From Muribaculum sp. (GTDB lineage Bacteria; Bacteroidota; Bacteroidia; Bacteroidales; Muribaculaceae), in the NCBI GenBank assembly GCA_023666965.1, contig JAMPAZ010000008.1, positions 1-55,424 of the forward strand: a stretch of 55,424 bases of DNA. Reading direction: 5' to 3'. Under the pieces are notes generated by a model. The model ran no database searches. It was not told where the DNA came from and saw only the letters and a list, made by a program, of their open reading frames with translations. The stretch's first letter is position 1, and every line of letters starts with the position of its first letter. Below are positions 17,856-27,664 of the stretch, one piece after another. The position numbers were made by a program, and so were the translations under genes.

Positions 17856-18637
17856 TGTCCGGACGAATAAAAGTCGTGATTTTAGGAGCAGGCAATGTTG
17901 CAACGCACATTGCTCATGCGCTTGCCGACAAAACCGACATTTTACAGGTATATAACCACAGGATTGCCGGAGCAGAAACTTTGGCAAGCCGCATCGGAGC
18001 AGAAGCGATTGATTCCATCTCCGACTTAGACAAAAGCGCAGACTTATACATCATCTCTGTAAAAGACGATGCGATTCCGGAATTGGCTCGGTCGCTCAAA
18101 GGATTCGAGTATGGAATTTGGGCGCATACATCCGGCTCTGTATCCATGGAAGCACTGGACGGAGTAGGCTCCGGGCATGGTGTAATCTATCCCCTACAGA
18201 CATTTTCCAAAGATTCCGGAATTAAAATGTCGGAAGTGCCATTCTTCTTAGAAGCGTCATCACCGCAAGCGATGAAGCTAATCGAGGAAACCGCACAACT
18301 CATCAGCGGCCATATCCACTATGCCGACTCCAATCGCAGGTGCCGACTGCACATAGCGGCGGTGTTTGCCTGCAATTTCACCAACTATATGTGGACCCAG
18401 GCCGATAGGCTCCTACACGACTACGGACTTGACATACGCGTATTCCGCTCTCTTATCTCGGCCACTTTTGAAAAAGCCATGGCCATCTCTCCGGAAGAAG
18501 GCCAGACCGGCCCGGCACGTCGAGGAGACAAAGCGATAATGGCGAAGCATGAATCTATGCTCTCGGGCGAAACCGAAGAACTTTATAGAGTGCTTTCAGA
18601 ATCAATTTTCAACCACTACAACATCACTAAAACATGA
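17855..18637 (+). CDS. Rossmann-fold/DUF2520 protein
   Basis: A 260-residue protein with an N-terminal NAD(P)-binding Rossmann domain (VVILGAGNVATHIAHAL at residues 5-21) and a C-terminal helical DUF2520 domain resembling 6-phosphogluconate or ketopantoate reductase folds (FACNFTNYMWTQADRLL; TGPARRGD). The open frame runs back to 17816, but the ATG at 17855 overlapping the preceding stop gives the correct N-terminus. It overlaps kdsC by 4 bp. The substrate is unknown. Confidence 0.85.
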   Translation: MSGRIKVVILGAGNVATHIAHALADKTDILQVYNHRIAGAETLASRIGAEAIDSISDLDKSADLYIISVKDDAIPELARSLKGFEYGIWAHTSGSVSMEALDGVGSGHGVIYPLQTFSKDSGIKMSEVPFFLEASSPQAMKLIEETAQLISGHIHYADSNRRCRLHIAAVFACNFTNYMWTQADRLLHDYGLDIRVFRSLISATFEKAMAISPEEGQTGPARRGDKAIMAKHESMLSGETEELYRVLSESIFNHYNITKT

Positions 18638-19158
18638 GCAAAATCGACTACGACCTATTGAAAATAAGTGCCGTGGCGTTTGATGTCGACGGCGTACTGT
18701 CCCCGTCATGCATACCCCTCGGCCCTGACGGCACTCCACAGCGAATGGTTAACATCAAGGACGGATATGCACTCCAGTTGGCCGTAAAACGCGGACTTAA
18801 GCTAGCAATTATAACCGGAGCCGACACTCCGGCAATCAAGGTGCGCTACGAGACACTCGGAATAAAGGACGTTTACCTTAAAGCGGGCAACAAAATCGAT
18901 GTCCTTCAAGAGTGGATGTCGCGACTTGACTTAAAACCGGAGCAGGTGGCATTTGCCGGCGACGACATTCCCGACTACCAGTCTATGCTTTCTGTCGGGC
19001 TCTCCGTCGCTCCAAAAGATGCATGTCACGACATTAAAGCAATAGCCCGCTACATATCGCCCTTCGACGGCGGACACGGCGTGGCCCGAGACCTGCTCGA
19101 GGAAATACTTAAAGCACAGGGGCTGTGGATGAACGACGCTAAAGCATTTGGCTGGTAA
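18634..19158 (+). CDS. kdsC: KdsC-type 3-deoxy-D-manno-octulosonate-8-phosphate phosphatase
   Basis: A 174-residue HAD phosphatase without a cap domain, as in the tetrameric KdsC family. FDVDGVL (D17, D19) is HAD motif I, NIKDGYALQL is characteristic of KdsC, IITGAD is motif II, the Lys of LKAGNK is motif III, and GDDIPD is motif IV. It removes phosphate from KDO-8-P during lipid A core synthesis. The spacing of HAD motifs is normal for the family. A role in another sialic-acid-like sugar pathway cannot be excluded. Confidence 0.9.
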   Translation: MSKIDYDLLKISAVAFDVDGVLSPSCIPLGPDGTPQRMVNIKDGYALQLAVKRGLKLAIITGADTPAIKVRYETLGIKDVYLKAGNKIDVLQEWMSRLDLKPEQVAFAGDDIPDYQSMLSVGLSVAPKDACHDIKAIARYISPFDGGHGVARDLLEEILKAQGLWMNDAKAFGW

Positions 19159-19170
19159 AAGTATATCACT

Positions 19171-19761
19171 ATGGAGAGTCCACTTGAAAACAGACTAAAG
19201 TACGACATTTTGCTCGCCAGCCATTCGCCTCGCCGCCGCGAGCTTTTAGAGATGCTTAATGTACGGTTCAAAATAGCCGACGGCATAGAAGTCGACGAGA
19301 CTTATCCGGAACAGCTTGCTCCGGAAGAGGTTCCGTCATATCTGTCCAGAAAGAAGAGCGAAGCTTATCAGGCAGAACTCACCGACAGTCAGTTAGTCAT
19401 TACAGCCGACACCATCGTAATTATCGACAACGAGATTTTAGGGAAGCCCGAATCTCCGGCTCAGGCAAAAGAGATGCTTCGCAAGCTGTCCGGCAGAACC
19501 CACAAAGTCGTAACCGGAGTGACACTCGCATCCATCGAAAAGATGTCGACTTTTTCCGTATCGACGGCCGTCGAATTTGCGCCCCTGTCGCAAGATGTAG
19601 TTGACTACTACGTTGACACGTTCAAGCCTCTTGACAAGGCCGGAGCATACGGCATACAAGAATGGATCGGTGCGGTGGGCATACGTGGCATTCACGGAAG
19701 TTACTACAACGTCATGGGATTGCCGGTACACCGCCTTTACAACGAATTACTTCGCTTCTGA
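19171..19761 (+). CDS. maf: Maf-like nucleoside triphosphate pyrophosphatase
   Basis: A 196-residue Maf/YhdE-type house-cleaning enzyme that hydrolyses non-canonical or dTTP/UTP nucleotides. The N-terminal LLASHSPRRRELL (S/R/R phosphate loop), DETYPE, ITADTIV (catalytic Asp region) and DKAGAYGIQ are the conserved motifs. Its 3' end overlaps the 3' end of the converging ATP-grasp-like gene by 15 bp, so the two mRNAs are complementary there. Confidence 0.92.
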   Translation: MESPLENRLKYDILLASHSPRRRELLEMLNVRFKIADGIEVDETYPEQLAPEEVPSYLSRKKSEAYQAELTDSQLVITADTIVIIDNEILGKPESPAQAKEMLRKLSGRTHKVVTGVTLASIEKMSTFSVSTAVEFAPLSQDVVDYYVDTFKPLDKAGAYGIQEWIGAVGIRGIHGSYYNVMGLPVHRLYNELLRF

Positions 19762-20889
19762 AGCTTCATTCATCACCTCCACTTGAAACGCAAACTTTGC
19801 ATCCGGGTCGGGAGGTGTAAGCGACAAATGTCCTTCCAAAAGCCTGCCATCTTTAATTATAGGTGGTTGACCGGCATTCTGACTACAATTAGCCGGGCCG
19901 ACAGTGAACTTCGCGCAGGCACCGGGCGATAGATAGCGGTCGCGCCAAATAGCGGCCACCATACCCATAGTCATGCGCAGGTTTACCTCAACACACGGTG
20001 CAATCATTCCATCCTTGGCAACCATCATGTCCACTCCGAAATAACCTTCATAATGAGGAGCCAACAAGTCGGTAAATGTGGCGACAAGAACTTTCTTAAT
20101 TTCATTTAGTTTATACAAATCAACACCATCAGAGACGAGAATCGCTTCAATCCCGGAGTCCGGGGCAAGCAGATTTCCACCGTATGATGTCCCGTTTCCG
20201 TTAAAGAAAAGAGAATAGGCCACCCACTCCACTACCCCATCATGCGAGTAAAACTCCAAGGCAAAGTCACGACGTTTGTCCACCGCACACTCGCACATAA
20301 CGCTCCCCTGTCGACGGATAATGTTGGATATTCGTGATTCGACAGAATCCGTCCACTTGTCAACATATATTACTCCGCGCCCACTGCTTGACCACGGAGC
20401 CTTGACATACATTTCACCATAATCCGCAAACCGCTTCTTTATATCAACTGTTGACCAAGCCTCTAACGGCACGTCCGGCAATCGGAACGGAAGCGTAGCT
20501 TTCAAGCGACTCATTACCTCGGTGGTCAACCGGCGGTGGCTTAGTTCACGGATATGCAACAGCGACTCATAGTCGGGGATTTTAGCTCCGATCGCTGAAA
20601 GTTGACGAGCCGCATCGACCGACCATCCCCACGGCATTCCCTTCAATCCCGCCGGGACACGGTCTGAAACGTTGACTTCAAGACCAAAAAGCCGCGACAT
20701 TTCCCGCCGCCAGTCCTTAGAGGCCGCAGTATTGGCATCATACACATAATCGCCGGGCGAGGCGTACCACATCGGTATCGCGGCCCCGTCGGCATGAAGA
20801 GCCTTAACCATCGGAGTTAGAGTGAAACTCTGCTTCCAGTAGCCTAATGCCACGTCATTTTCCGGATTAAACAGATATACTTTAGCCAT
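19747..20889 (-). CDS. ATP-grasp-like protein of unknown function
   Basis: A 380-residue protein opening with MAKVYLFNPENDVALGYWKQ, a start I know from uncharacterised Bacteroidales proteins. YVKAPWSSSGRGVIYV (about residue 200) resembles the nucleotide-binding Lys and glycine-rich loop of ATP-grasp enzymes, and FGVDMM ... PCVEVNLRMTMGM near residue 300 resembles the acidic, Asn-containing metal-binding end. The open frame extends to 20916, but the ATG at 20889 fits. A TAACTTTG promoter element ends 8 bp upstream. The ligated substrate is unknown. Confidence 0.75.
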   Translation of the reverse strand: MAKVYLFNPENDVALGYWKQSFTLTPMVKALHADGAAIPMWYASPGDYVYDANTAASKDWRREMSRLFGLEVNVSDRVPAGLKGMPWGWSVDAARQLSAIGAKIPDYESLLHIRELSHRRLTTEVMSRLKATLPFRLPDVPLEAWSTVDIKKRFADYGEMYVKAPWSSSGRGVIYVDKWTDSVESRISNIIRRQGSVMCECAVDKRRDFALEFYSHDGVVEWVAYSLFFNGNGTSYGGNLLAPDSGIEAILVSDGVDLYKLNEIKKVLVATFTDLLAPHYEGYFGVDMMVAKDGMIAPCVEVNLRMTMGMVAAIWRDRYLSPGACAKFTVGPANCSQNAGQPPIIKDGRLLEGHLSLTPPDPDAKFAFQVEVMNEASEAK

Positions 20890-20897
20890 CGTGCCCG

Positions 20898-20905
20898 CAA
20901 AGTTA
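20898..20905 (-). promoter_or_regulatory. -7 element (TAACTTTG) close to a start codon
   Basis: Complement reads TAACTTTG, a TAnnTTTG match 8 bp before the ATG at 20889, predicting a leader of only about 4 nt. Confidence 0.5.
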
Positions 20906-20930
20906 CGAAAAACCATAAAGATATAGAACG

Positions 20931-20964
20931 GCGGAGGCCAACCGCAGAATCGGCAGGCCTCCGC
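20931..20964 (-). terminator. terminator-like hairpin at the end of the SusCD operon
   Basis: Perfect 9-bp inverted repeat GCGGAGGCC / GGCCTCCGC with a 16-nt loop, 33 bp past the stop of the BACON lipoprotein gene. The downstream side is only moderately T-rich. Confidence 0.6.
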
Positions 20965-20996
20965 ACTATCTAAAGTTTGGTTATGAGTTTCAAGAA

Positions 20997-22529
20997 CTAC
21001 ATCATCGGGCTGTAAACCTTAATGTTGTCGAGGAACCAACGTCGTGTGCTTGAATGCGGCCACTGGTCATCTGTGTTACGGATAGTAATCTTCGTATCCT
21101 TATTGACAGTTGCACCGGTGAGTACAATATCCGCTTCTACCCACTTCAATGGATCATCAGGAGTTATACCATGAGGAGGAACATCGAACATCATCTCATT
21201 ATCTCCATTCTTAACGACTACCACAAGTGTCGTGGGATCCTTCGTACCTGAACCTTGTACCATCGGACACCACTGGAATGAAACGTGAACAGTAGTACCA
21301 TCCCCAATTCCTTCGATTGACGGCAAGGTCAAACCACACTGATAAGCAGTCAGACCGAACTTCAAGTAATTGGTCTGCAAGTAAGTCTGCTTACCAGGTT
21401 CGCGTGCGCTCTTGCTTGCATCGTGTACAGCAGGAATCTCAAATCCCTTTGCAATAAGTGCATCGTAAGCCGTAACACCATCAATCTTCGGAGTGGTCAA
21501 TTGAAGTGCATTATCGTCAGCATTCTTCTCAACGGTTTGTCCTGCAGGAGCACCATTACCAATTGCAGACCACTGAGCAAGCCATTCAAAGTCTTCAGTG
21601 AAGTAAATATTCTGAGCTTCTCCAAGATCCTCCACTTCAGCAGAAATGACTTTCATAATCGGAGCGGCAACACCAGCGAAGTAACCATAGACACGAACAA
21701 AGTGACCGTTAAGCGAACTGTAGTCAACAGATTCAGGCAGATTATCCAATGTTACAGTTAACGACGAACCGGTCACTGCTACGCTACCTAAATTATAAAT
21801 ACCCTCTACAGAGATGTATTCACGGGTCGTAGGATTATACTTGTCAATAGTCTCAGTGATGTTGACAGGTTCCGGATACGTCACTTCGTTACCCTTAGAG
21901 TTAACAGTAATTTCATCGGCAACTACATATGCAAGCGACTGGCTATCAGTAAGCTTTTGGCAAAGCAGAGTCACATTGTCACCCTTATCCACCGCTTCCG
22001 AGCTTACGACGAGCATGTTGCTTTTATAGTCGGCATTGGAAATGACGAAACCGGTAGCAGTATTTGCAACTACTATTGCGTTAGGTATGGACATGTAGGT
22101 TTCATCTGTGGCACCATAAAGCTGCTCGACAGTGTAGTCCTTGCAATCACGGTATTTGTCACCTTCTTGAGCTATTGTCACAAATGCACGACTTGCAAGC
22201 GTACTGCCATGAAAAACAAGTTCCGCTTTGCGGGGATTGTCGGGCGTACCCTCACGGAGGTTATCAGATACCGATACAGTGACTTCCGTTGTACCGGCAG
22301 TACCGGTCGCAGGAGAAATAGTCACCCATTCAGGAACGTCGGCCACCCAGTTGGCATCGGAATAGACCGTAATCAACTGCGGTGTGGCAGAAGTCTCCTG
22401 AAAATTCAATAAAGAGGCACTCGCAAGGACAGCTTTAGACATTGAATCCTTGTCATCGTCCTTACAGCCCGACATCATGCATGAAGACATAAGCACGAGC
22501 GCGGCCATCATATAATGTTTGATTTTCAT
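20997..22529 (-). CDS. BACON-domain surface lipoprotein of the SusCD operon
   Basis: A 510-residue lipoprotein. The signal peptide ends in MMSGC (Cys22), followed by KDDDKDS, fitting surface export. Residues 36-125 form a BACON domain (LNFQETSATPQLITVYSDANW ends with AFVTIAQEG). Residues 130-290 resemble an OB-like beta domain (DYTVEQLYGA, NGHFVRVYGYF), and the C-terminal 200 residues look like a lectin/CBM-like beta sandwich ending in WFLDNIKVYSP. It is last in the operon, 30 bp after SusD, in the position where surface glycan-binding proteins (SusE/F-like) usually sit. The ligand is unknown; by context it may bind the phospho-polymer. Confidence 0.82.
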   Translation of the reverse strand: MKIKHYMMAALVLMSSCMMSGCKDDDKDSMSKAVLASASLLNFQETSATPQLITVYSDANWVADVPEWVTISPATGTAGTTEVTVSVSDNLREGTPDNPRKAELVFHGSTLASRAFVTIAQEGDKYRDCKDYTVEQLYGATDETYMSIPNAIVVANTATGFVISNADYKSNMLVVSSEAVDKGDNVTLLCQKLTDSQSLAYVVADEITVNSKGNEVTYPEPVNITETIDKYNPTTREYISVEGIYNLGSVAVTGSSLTVTLDNLPESVDYSSLNGHFVRVYGYFAGVAAPIMKVISAEVEDLGEAQNIYFTEDFEWLAQWSAIGNGAPAGQTVEKNADDNALQLTTPKIDGVTAYDALIAKGFEIPAVHDASKSAREPGKQTYLQTNYLKFGLTAYQCGLTLPSIEGIGDGTTVHVSFQWCPMVQGSGTKDPTTLVVVVKNGDNEMMFDVPPHGITPDDPLKWVEADIVLTGATVNKDTKITIRNTDDQWPHSSTRRWFLDNIKVYSPMM

Positions 22530-22559
22530 ATTGTTTTCAGATTGCTTAAATTAAAGTTA

Positions 22560-24335
22560 TTAATTCCAACCGGGATTCTGAGCGAAGTCGGGATTTTTCT
22601 CCTTATAGAGCGATATTTCGTCGGTAGGTATCGGATAGAGATAATCTCTGTCCTCATTAAATACATGACCTATATTATAATGATAGTCAGTGTAGCCCTT
22701 ATCGCCGCCTGAAAGGAATACATCGGAACCGATTTGATACACAGGAACACCGTCAGCGGCAGTCGGCTTAGACTGGCCGGCAGCATACAACACTATGTCG
22801 GCTTCTCCGTCACCGTCGAAGTCATATTCACCCGGGCCGGGGAAATACATGCCTGTAAGAGACTGCTCGGTGCACTTACCGGCTTTCCAACGCATCAGGT
22901 CGTTCCAGCGGAATCCTTCCTGAGCAAGTTCAACGGCACGTTCGCGGCGAATCTCAAGGATGACACCCTTGTTGGCACCTTCGACATTGCTGTAACCGGT
23001 TTCGGGGTCAGACAGGTATCTGTCAGGATTAGCATTTGCATAGCTCATAATAAGATGTGCCATACCCACGCGATCTCGGAGAAGGTTTACGGACTTGTCC
23101 AAATCTTCCTGAGTAAGAGTGCCAAGCTCAGCTTTAGCCTCGGCATAGTTCAGCAATACTTCAGCGTAGCGGTAAACCGGCATATCGCAAGTCGAGTTGT
23201 CAGAGCGGGTGATACCATCCTGGACAAACTTAATCGGGTTGTATCCAGTAACAGACTCAGACAAATTCGGCTTAATGGCACTGCCGTTAAGAGTAAAACC
23301 TGGATAACGAATAGACTGAAGCAGACGAGGATCGCGATCTTTAATTTCCTCAGCATAAGTCATTTCCTGCCATCCGGGTTTATCGGTAAATGCAGTACCA
23401 TCCTTCATTAAATACATATTGACAAACTTACGGGTGTAGCCGGGCATACCACGAGAGAGTACGCATGAAAATCCGTAAGCATCATGGAATGTCTGAGTTT
23501 GTGATCCGAATTTAATGGCCAAGATATATTCATCTGAATTGGCATTTTCAGAGCGGAACATTTCCAAATATGTGGTATTGGGATTTCCGTTTGAATAAAT
23601 CTTATACTTGTTGCCGGCCATCAGTTGGCTTGCGGCATCGACGGCCTGCTCAAGGTAATACTTATAATCATGCCCTTCAAGAGTCAAGCCGTGATACTTA
23701 CGGTAGGTACCCTCAAACAGACAGAACTGGGCCTTTAGAGCCATGGCAGCCCACTTTGTGGCACGATAAGGCACGTCGGTCTGAGTCTTTTCATCAGGAA
23801 GATTAGCAATGGCATAATCCACATCAGCGAGCATGTTAGTCATAACAACCTCGCGGGAATCACGAGACTTATACAAATCGGGGTCAGCCGAACCAAGCTC
23901 TTTGTCATACCAAGGTACATCGCCGAAGCGCTTAACCTTCTCAAAATAGAAAAATGCGCGGAAAAATCTCGACAAAGCGGTATACTTTACAACAGCTGCC
24001 TCGTCATTGCAACGGTCGACTCGAGCCAACAGCGTATTTATACGGCGGAGATCTGTCCAAGTCCATCCGCCACCGGAGGCCGGCACTGAACGGAATGTAC
24101 CACCACGCATTTCATTCGAAAGATTTTGGCATACCACCAAGTCACTCTGATCGTCATACGGCTCCTTATTAAGCATATTGTTGTAGTAAGGATTTGTGAA
24201 CAGCTTCAAGTCACTTTCGGTATTGAAATAGTCAGATTCACTGACACGGTCTTTCGGATTCAAGTCAAGCTGATCATCGCAAGACGCAAATCCCAACGAC
24301 AAAAGAACCGCAAATGGCAATATATATTTTTTCAT
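22560..24335 (-). CDS. susD: SusD/RagB-family nutrient-binding lipoprotein
   Basis: A 591-residue SusD-like lid protein of an outer-membrane SusCD importer. The lipobox is LGFASC followed by DDQLDLNPKDRVSESDYFN, the normal opening of mature SusD. TPR-like helices and the C-terminal RRERAVELAQEGFRWNDLMRWKAG are diagnostic. An earlier in-frame ATG at 24344 would add three residues. It lies 15 bp after SusC. No carbohydrate specificity can be read from sequence; the neighbouring phosphodiesterases suggest a phosphate-containing ligand. Confidence 0.95.
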   Translation of the reverse strand: MKKYILPFAVLLSLGFASCDDQLDLNPKDRVSESDYFNTESDLKLFTNPYYNNMLNKEPYDDQSDLVVCQNLSNEMRGGTFRSVPASGGGWTWTDLRRINTLLARVDRCNDEAAVVKYTALSRFFRAFFYFEKVKRFGDVPWYDKELGSADPDLYKSRDSREVVMTNMLADVDYAIANLPDEKTQTDVPYRATKWAAMALKAQFCLFEGTYRKYHGLTLEGHDYKYYLEQAVDAASQLMAGNKYKIYSNGNPNTTYLEMFRSENANSDEYILAIKFGSQTQTFHDAYGFSCVLSRGMPGYTRKFVNMYLMKDGTAFTDKPGWQEMTYAEEIKDRDPRLLQSIRYPGFTLNGSAIKPNLSESVTGYNPIKFVQDGITRSDNSTCDMPVYRYAEVLLNYAEAKAELGTLTQEDLDKSVNLLRDRVGMAHLIMSYANANPDRYLSDPETGYSNVEGANKGVILEIRRERAVELAQEGFRWNDLMRWKAGKCTEQSLTGMYFPGPGEYDFDGDGEADIVLYAAGQSKPTAADGVPVYQIGSDVFLSGGDKGYTDYHYNIGHVFNEDRDYLYPIPTDEISLYKEKNPDFAQNPGWN

Positions 24336-24350
24336 ATTAATCATTAGTTA

Positions 24351-27300
24351 TTAGAATGTTAAGTCTATACCGAACATATAAGTCTTCTGCCAAGGATAGA
24401 ACATACGGTTCATTGAACCACTACGCGTGATAGCTCCTTCAGGATCGATATACTTGTTATGCTTCTTTATAGGCGACCAATAGCAGAGGTTTTCTCCGGA
24501 GAAATACACACGAATTTGGTCAATTCCAGCCTTCTTGGTTAGCTTGGCAGGAACAGTGTAGCCTACGGTCAAATTCTTAAAGCGGAGATAACGTATATTT
24601 TCGAGGAATCGGTCGTTAACATCGCGAAGATAACCACCTGTGGCGATATTAGAACGCGGACGTGGCATATATGCATCGGCATTGTCAGCCGCCCAAACAT
24701 TATTCAAGAAGTTGCTCGGCAAATAAGAGTTCATCGGGTAGCCGTAAGGACCCCAATATACAAACGATTCATTTTCCGGATACCAGTAGTGGTTACCGGT
24801 TCCCTGGAAGAACACAGAAACGTCAAACCCAAAATAGCGCAGGCTACCTGTGATGCCATACTGCAAGCTCGGGAGAGAGTTGCCAAGAATCTTGCGGTCG
24901 CCCGGATCGTCAACGGTATTTTCACCAATGCTGATTTCGCCATCACCGTCGACATCGACAAACTTCAAGTCGCCGGCGCGCCAACCACCGGTCAAGTTAC
25001 CGGTAAGACGGCTTAAGAATGACAAATTCTTAGTATATTCTTGAGCTTCCTCATCGGTGGCATAAAGACCGTCGGTGACATAACCCCAAATTTCGCCGAT
25101 TCGCATACCTACATAGTAGTCTTTGGCAAATGTCTTTGTTGGGTTGTCGTATTTAGTGATTTCACTGCGGTAGTCGCTGATGTTGAAACCGATGCTGTAA
25201 TCGAGAGGATGACCGAACAGCTGGACATTGTCACGCCAATTGATGGCCAATTCATAACCCTTAGTACGAAGGTCGGCCGTGTTCATGTCAGGTACATCAG
25301 CACCGTAAACGGCAGGAAGAGCGATACCTGCGGTAAGCATATCCTTGGTATCGCGGATATAAACGTCACCGGTAAAGTTGAGTCGGCCGTTAAGCATCGA
25401 ATAGTCGATACCGAGGTTGTACTGATTAGCCTTCTCCCAAGTAAGGTCGGATGCGATAGGAGCACCAAGTGAAGAATACTTGCCAACCGATCCGTCGCCG
25501 AATGTGAATGAGCCAAAGTCCTTAACTGTAATCAAACGAAGGAATGTGTAATAAGACGATACGTTTTGGTTACCAAGGCTACCGTAAGAGAAGCGAATCT
25601 TAAGATTGTCGACAACGTCACGGGCGGGAGCGAAGAATGACTCTTCTGAAATACGCCAACCCACAGAAGCCGAGGGGAAGAAGCCCCAACGATTACCGCG
25701 TCCGAAGCGGGAAGAACCATCGTAACGGCCACTGGCTTCGAATAGATAACGTCCTTTATAGTCATAGTTGATACGTCCGAAAATACCGGAAAGCATATAC
25801 TCATTCTGACCTCCACTATAGTTACCGTCAGAAGCGGCCGTGGTACCAAGGTTGAGGTCGTCGAGTGAAGATGATGAAAGATTACCGGCCGCTACACCGA
25901 TGTTCTTAATCTTCAATGACTCATTGTTGTAACCGGCAGTTACGGTCAAGTTGTGCGCACCGGCAAAAGTGTCGGTATAAGTAGCGTATACGTTATACGA
26001 CATATAGTTACGGGTGTTGACAGCTTCATCAAGGCGGTCTTCACCGGCTGCGGTCGTGTATGAACCAAGGTCTCCATCAGGATAAACTCTAAAGAACATG
26101 TTTTGAGAACGGCTCGTGTTGCGCTTCTGGAAGAAACGATAAGTAAAGTCGGCTGTGATACTCAACTGCTTAAACGGAGTGATGACCAAGCGGCTCGTGT
26201 TAGAAAAATCAGTAGTGCGATCAACGTTGCGGTGAGTATTATCTCCTACAAGAATGTGTCGTCCATTAGCCACGCTATAGCTTGAAGAAGAGAAGTATGG
26301 AGTGTCTCTCAGCCATGAACCGTCGGGATTCTTCATCGGGAAAATCGGAAGAGCGTGAGCCGCACTATATGCAAGGGTATTCTCCACACTTCCGTCTCCA
26401 AGATACTTATATTCAGAAGAGAAGAAAGAGGTATTGTTGGAGAAAGTAGCGTACTTATTGATGCGGAAGTCTATTTTCGAGCGAAGGTTATATTTGCGGA
26501 ATATGTCGGGATTCTCCTTCAGAATACCCTTCTGCCAGTCAAGGCCTCCGGAAACGTAGTACTTGACATCCTTGTTACCGCCACTGATTGAAACGTTGTG
26601 CTGAGTGGTGGGGTGCTTGTCGTTGTACATCTGATGCCACCAGTCGTTGTTGCCGTAGTAGACCCATTGGCGACGGCCGTTGCGTGTATCCTCAACCACC
26701 CACGGACGATCGGGATTTTCAGTCTTGTCATGCACACGGGCAAGAAGCTGCTGCATGTCATAGTCTGTATAGTTGATGTATTTGGTCCCACGAGTCTCCA
26801 TTTGGAAGAGGTTCATGGTGTAAACTGACCAATAACCGGTAGTCTCATAGTCGGTAGAAGTGGTGGGTTCTTCCCAACCTACACGGCCGCTATAGCGAAC
26901 GGTGGCCTTGCCATCCTTTTCGGCACCGGATTTGGTAGTTACAAGAATCACACCGAATGCGGCGCGTGCACCATAAACAGCGGCGGCGGAAGCATCCTTA
27001 ATAACAGAGATTGATTCAACGTCGTTAGGATTGACATTGGCAAGCTCGCCTTCAGAACCGTCAATCAACACCAACGGGTTGGTTGCATTGATAGATGTCG
27101 TACCACGGACGTTGATAGCTGCGGACTGGCCGGGAGCACCTGAAGAAGTAGTCACATTAAGACCGGCCACGGAACCTTGGAGCATGTTGGTCACAGAGTG
27201 AGAAACACGATTTTCAAGATCTTTTGCACCTACACTTGCCACGGCACCGGTCAAATTGACCTTCTTCTGCGTACCGTAACCGATCACGACTGTCTCATCG

Positions 27301-27614
27301 AGCATCACGGCATCTTCATGCATGACCACGCTGACTTCGTTTTGACCGGGAGCAACTTTGATTCTTTGAGCTTTGAATCCCACGTATGTGAAACTCAATT
27401 CCACTTCGCCGGAAGGAACCGAAAGCGTGAACTTACCGTCAATGTCGGTCATGCCGCCGTTCTGAGTGCCGACCTGCATCACGGTAACACCAGCCAAAGG
27501 CTCATCCATCGTGTCGACAACGGTTCCCGACACAGTTCTGTTCTGAGCGGCAAGCGGCACGAAGCACGTTATCGCCAGCAACAGACTTAGAATTAAGGAC
27601 TTAGTTACTTTCAT
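24351..27614 (-). CDS. susC: SusC/RagA-family TonB-linked outer-membrane transporter
   Basis: A 1087-residue TonB-dependent transporter. After the signal peptide (ending about residue 23) comes a CarboxypepD-like domain (VSGTVVDTMDEPLAGVTVMQ to about residue 95). The TonB-box region is DETVVIGYGTQKKVNLTGAV, and a plug domain has the SusC signature NPLVLIDG and SIEVIKDASAAAVYGARAAFGVI-like wording. The rest is a 22-strand barrel ending in an aromatic residue (GIDLTF). Such proteins import ligands held by the partner SusD, here encoded 15 bp downstream. It lies 50 bp after the phosphoesterase gene. Confidence 0.96.
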   Translation of the reverse strand: MKVTKSLILSLLLAITCFVPLAAQNRTVSGTVVDTMDEPLAGVTVMQVGTQNGGMTDIDGKFTLSVPSGEVELSFTYVGFKAQRIKVAPGQNEVSVVMHEDAVMLDETVVIGYGTQKKVNLTGAVASVGAKDLENRVSHSVTNMLQGSVAGLNVTTSSGAPGQSAAINVRGTTSINATNPLVLIDGSEGELANVNPNDVESISVIKDASAAAVYGARAAFGVILVTTKSGAEKDGKATVRYSGRVGWEEPTTSTDYETTGYWSVYTMNLFQMETRGTKYINYTDYDMQQLLARVHDKTENPDRPWVVEDTRNGRRQWVYYGNNDWWHQMYNDKHPTTQHNVSISGGNKDVKYYVSGGLDWQKGILKENPDIFRKYNLRSKIDFRINKYATFSNNTSFFSSEYKYLGDGSVENTLAYSAAHALPIFPMKNPDGSWLRDTPYFSSSSYSVANGRHILVGDNTHRNVDRTTDFSNTSRLVITPFKQLSITADFTYRFFQKRNTSRSQNMFFRVYPDGDLGSYTTAAGEDRLDEAVNTRNYMSYNVYATYTDTFAGAHNLTVTAGYNNESLKIKNIGVAAGNLSSSSLDDLNLGTTAASDGNYSGGQNEYMLSGIFGRINYDYKGRYLFEASGRYDGSSRFGRGNRWGFFPSASVGWRISEESFFAPARDVVDNLKIRFSYGSLGNQNVSSYYTFLRLITVKDFGSFTFGDGSVGKYSSLGAPIASDLTWEKANQYNLGIDYSMLNGRLNFTGDVYIRDTKDMLTAGIALPAVYGADVPDMNTADLRTKGYELAINWRDNVQLFGHPLDYSIGFNISDYRSEITKYDNPTKTFAKDYYVGMRIGEIWGYVTDGLYATDEEAQEYTKNLSFLSRLTGNLTGGWRAGDLKFVDVDGDGEISIGENTVDDPGDRKILGNSLPSLQYGITGSLRYFGFDVSVFFQGTGNHYWYPENESFVYWGPYGYPMNSYLPSNFLNNVWAADNADAYMPRPRSNIATGGYLRDVNDRFLENIRYLRFKNLTVGYTVPAKLTKKAGIDQIRVYFSGENLCYWSPIKKHNKYIDPEGAITRSGSMNRMFYPWQKTYMFGIDLTF

Positions 27615-27664
27615 AAATTTGCATCTGGTTTTTAAATAAATTATTGGTTAACTCTAAATAATTA

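Noticed and set aside
22734-23411. 225-residue plus-strand open frame
   Set aside because: Antisense to susD, no recognisable features; shadow of a real gene.
24351-27614. starch-type (Sus) utilisation locus
   Set aside because: SusC/SusD names are by family only; no amylase-type or other glycoside hydrolase accompanies them, and the nearest GH43 is 20 kb away with its own promoter.
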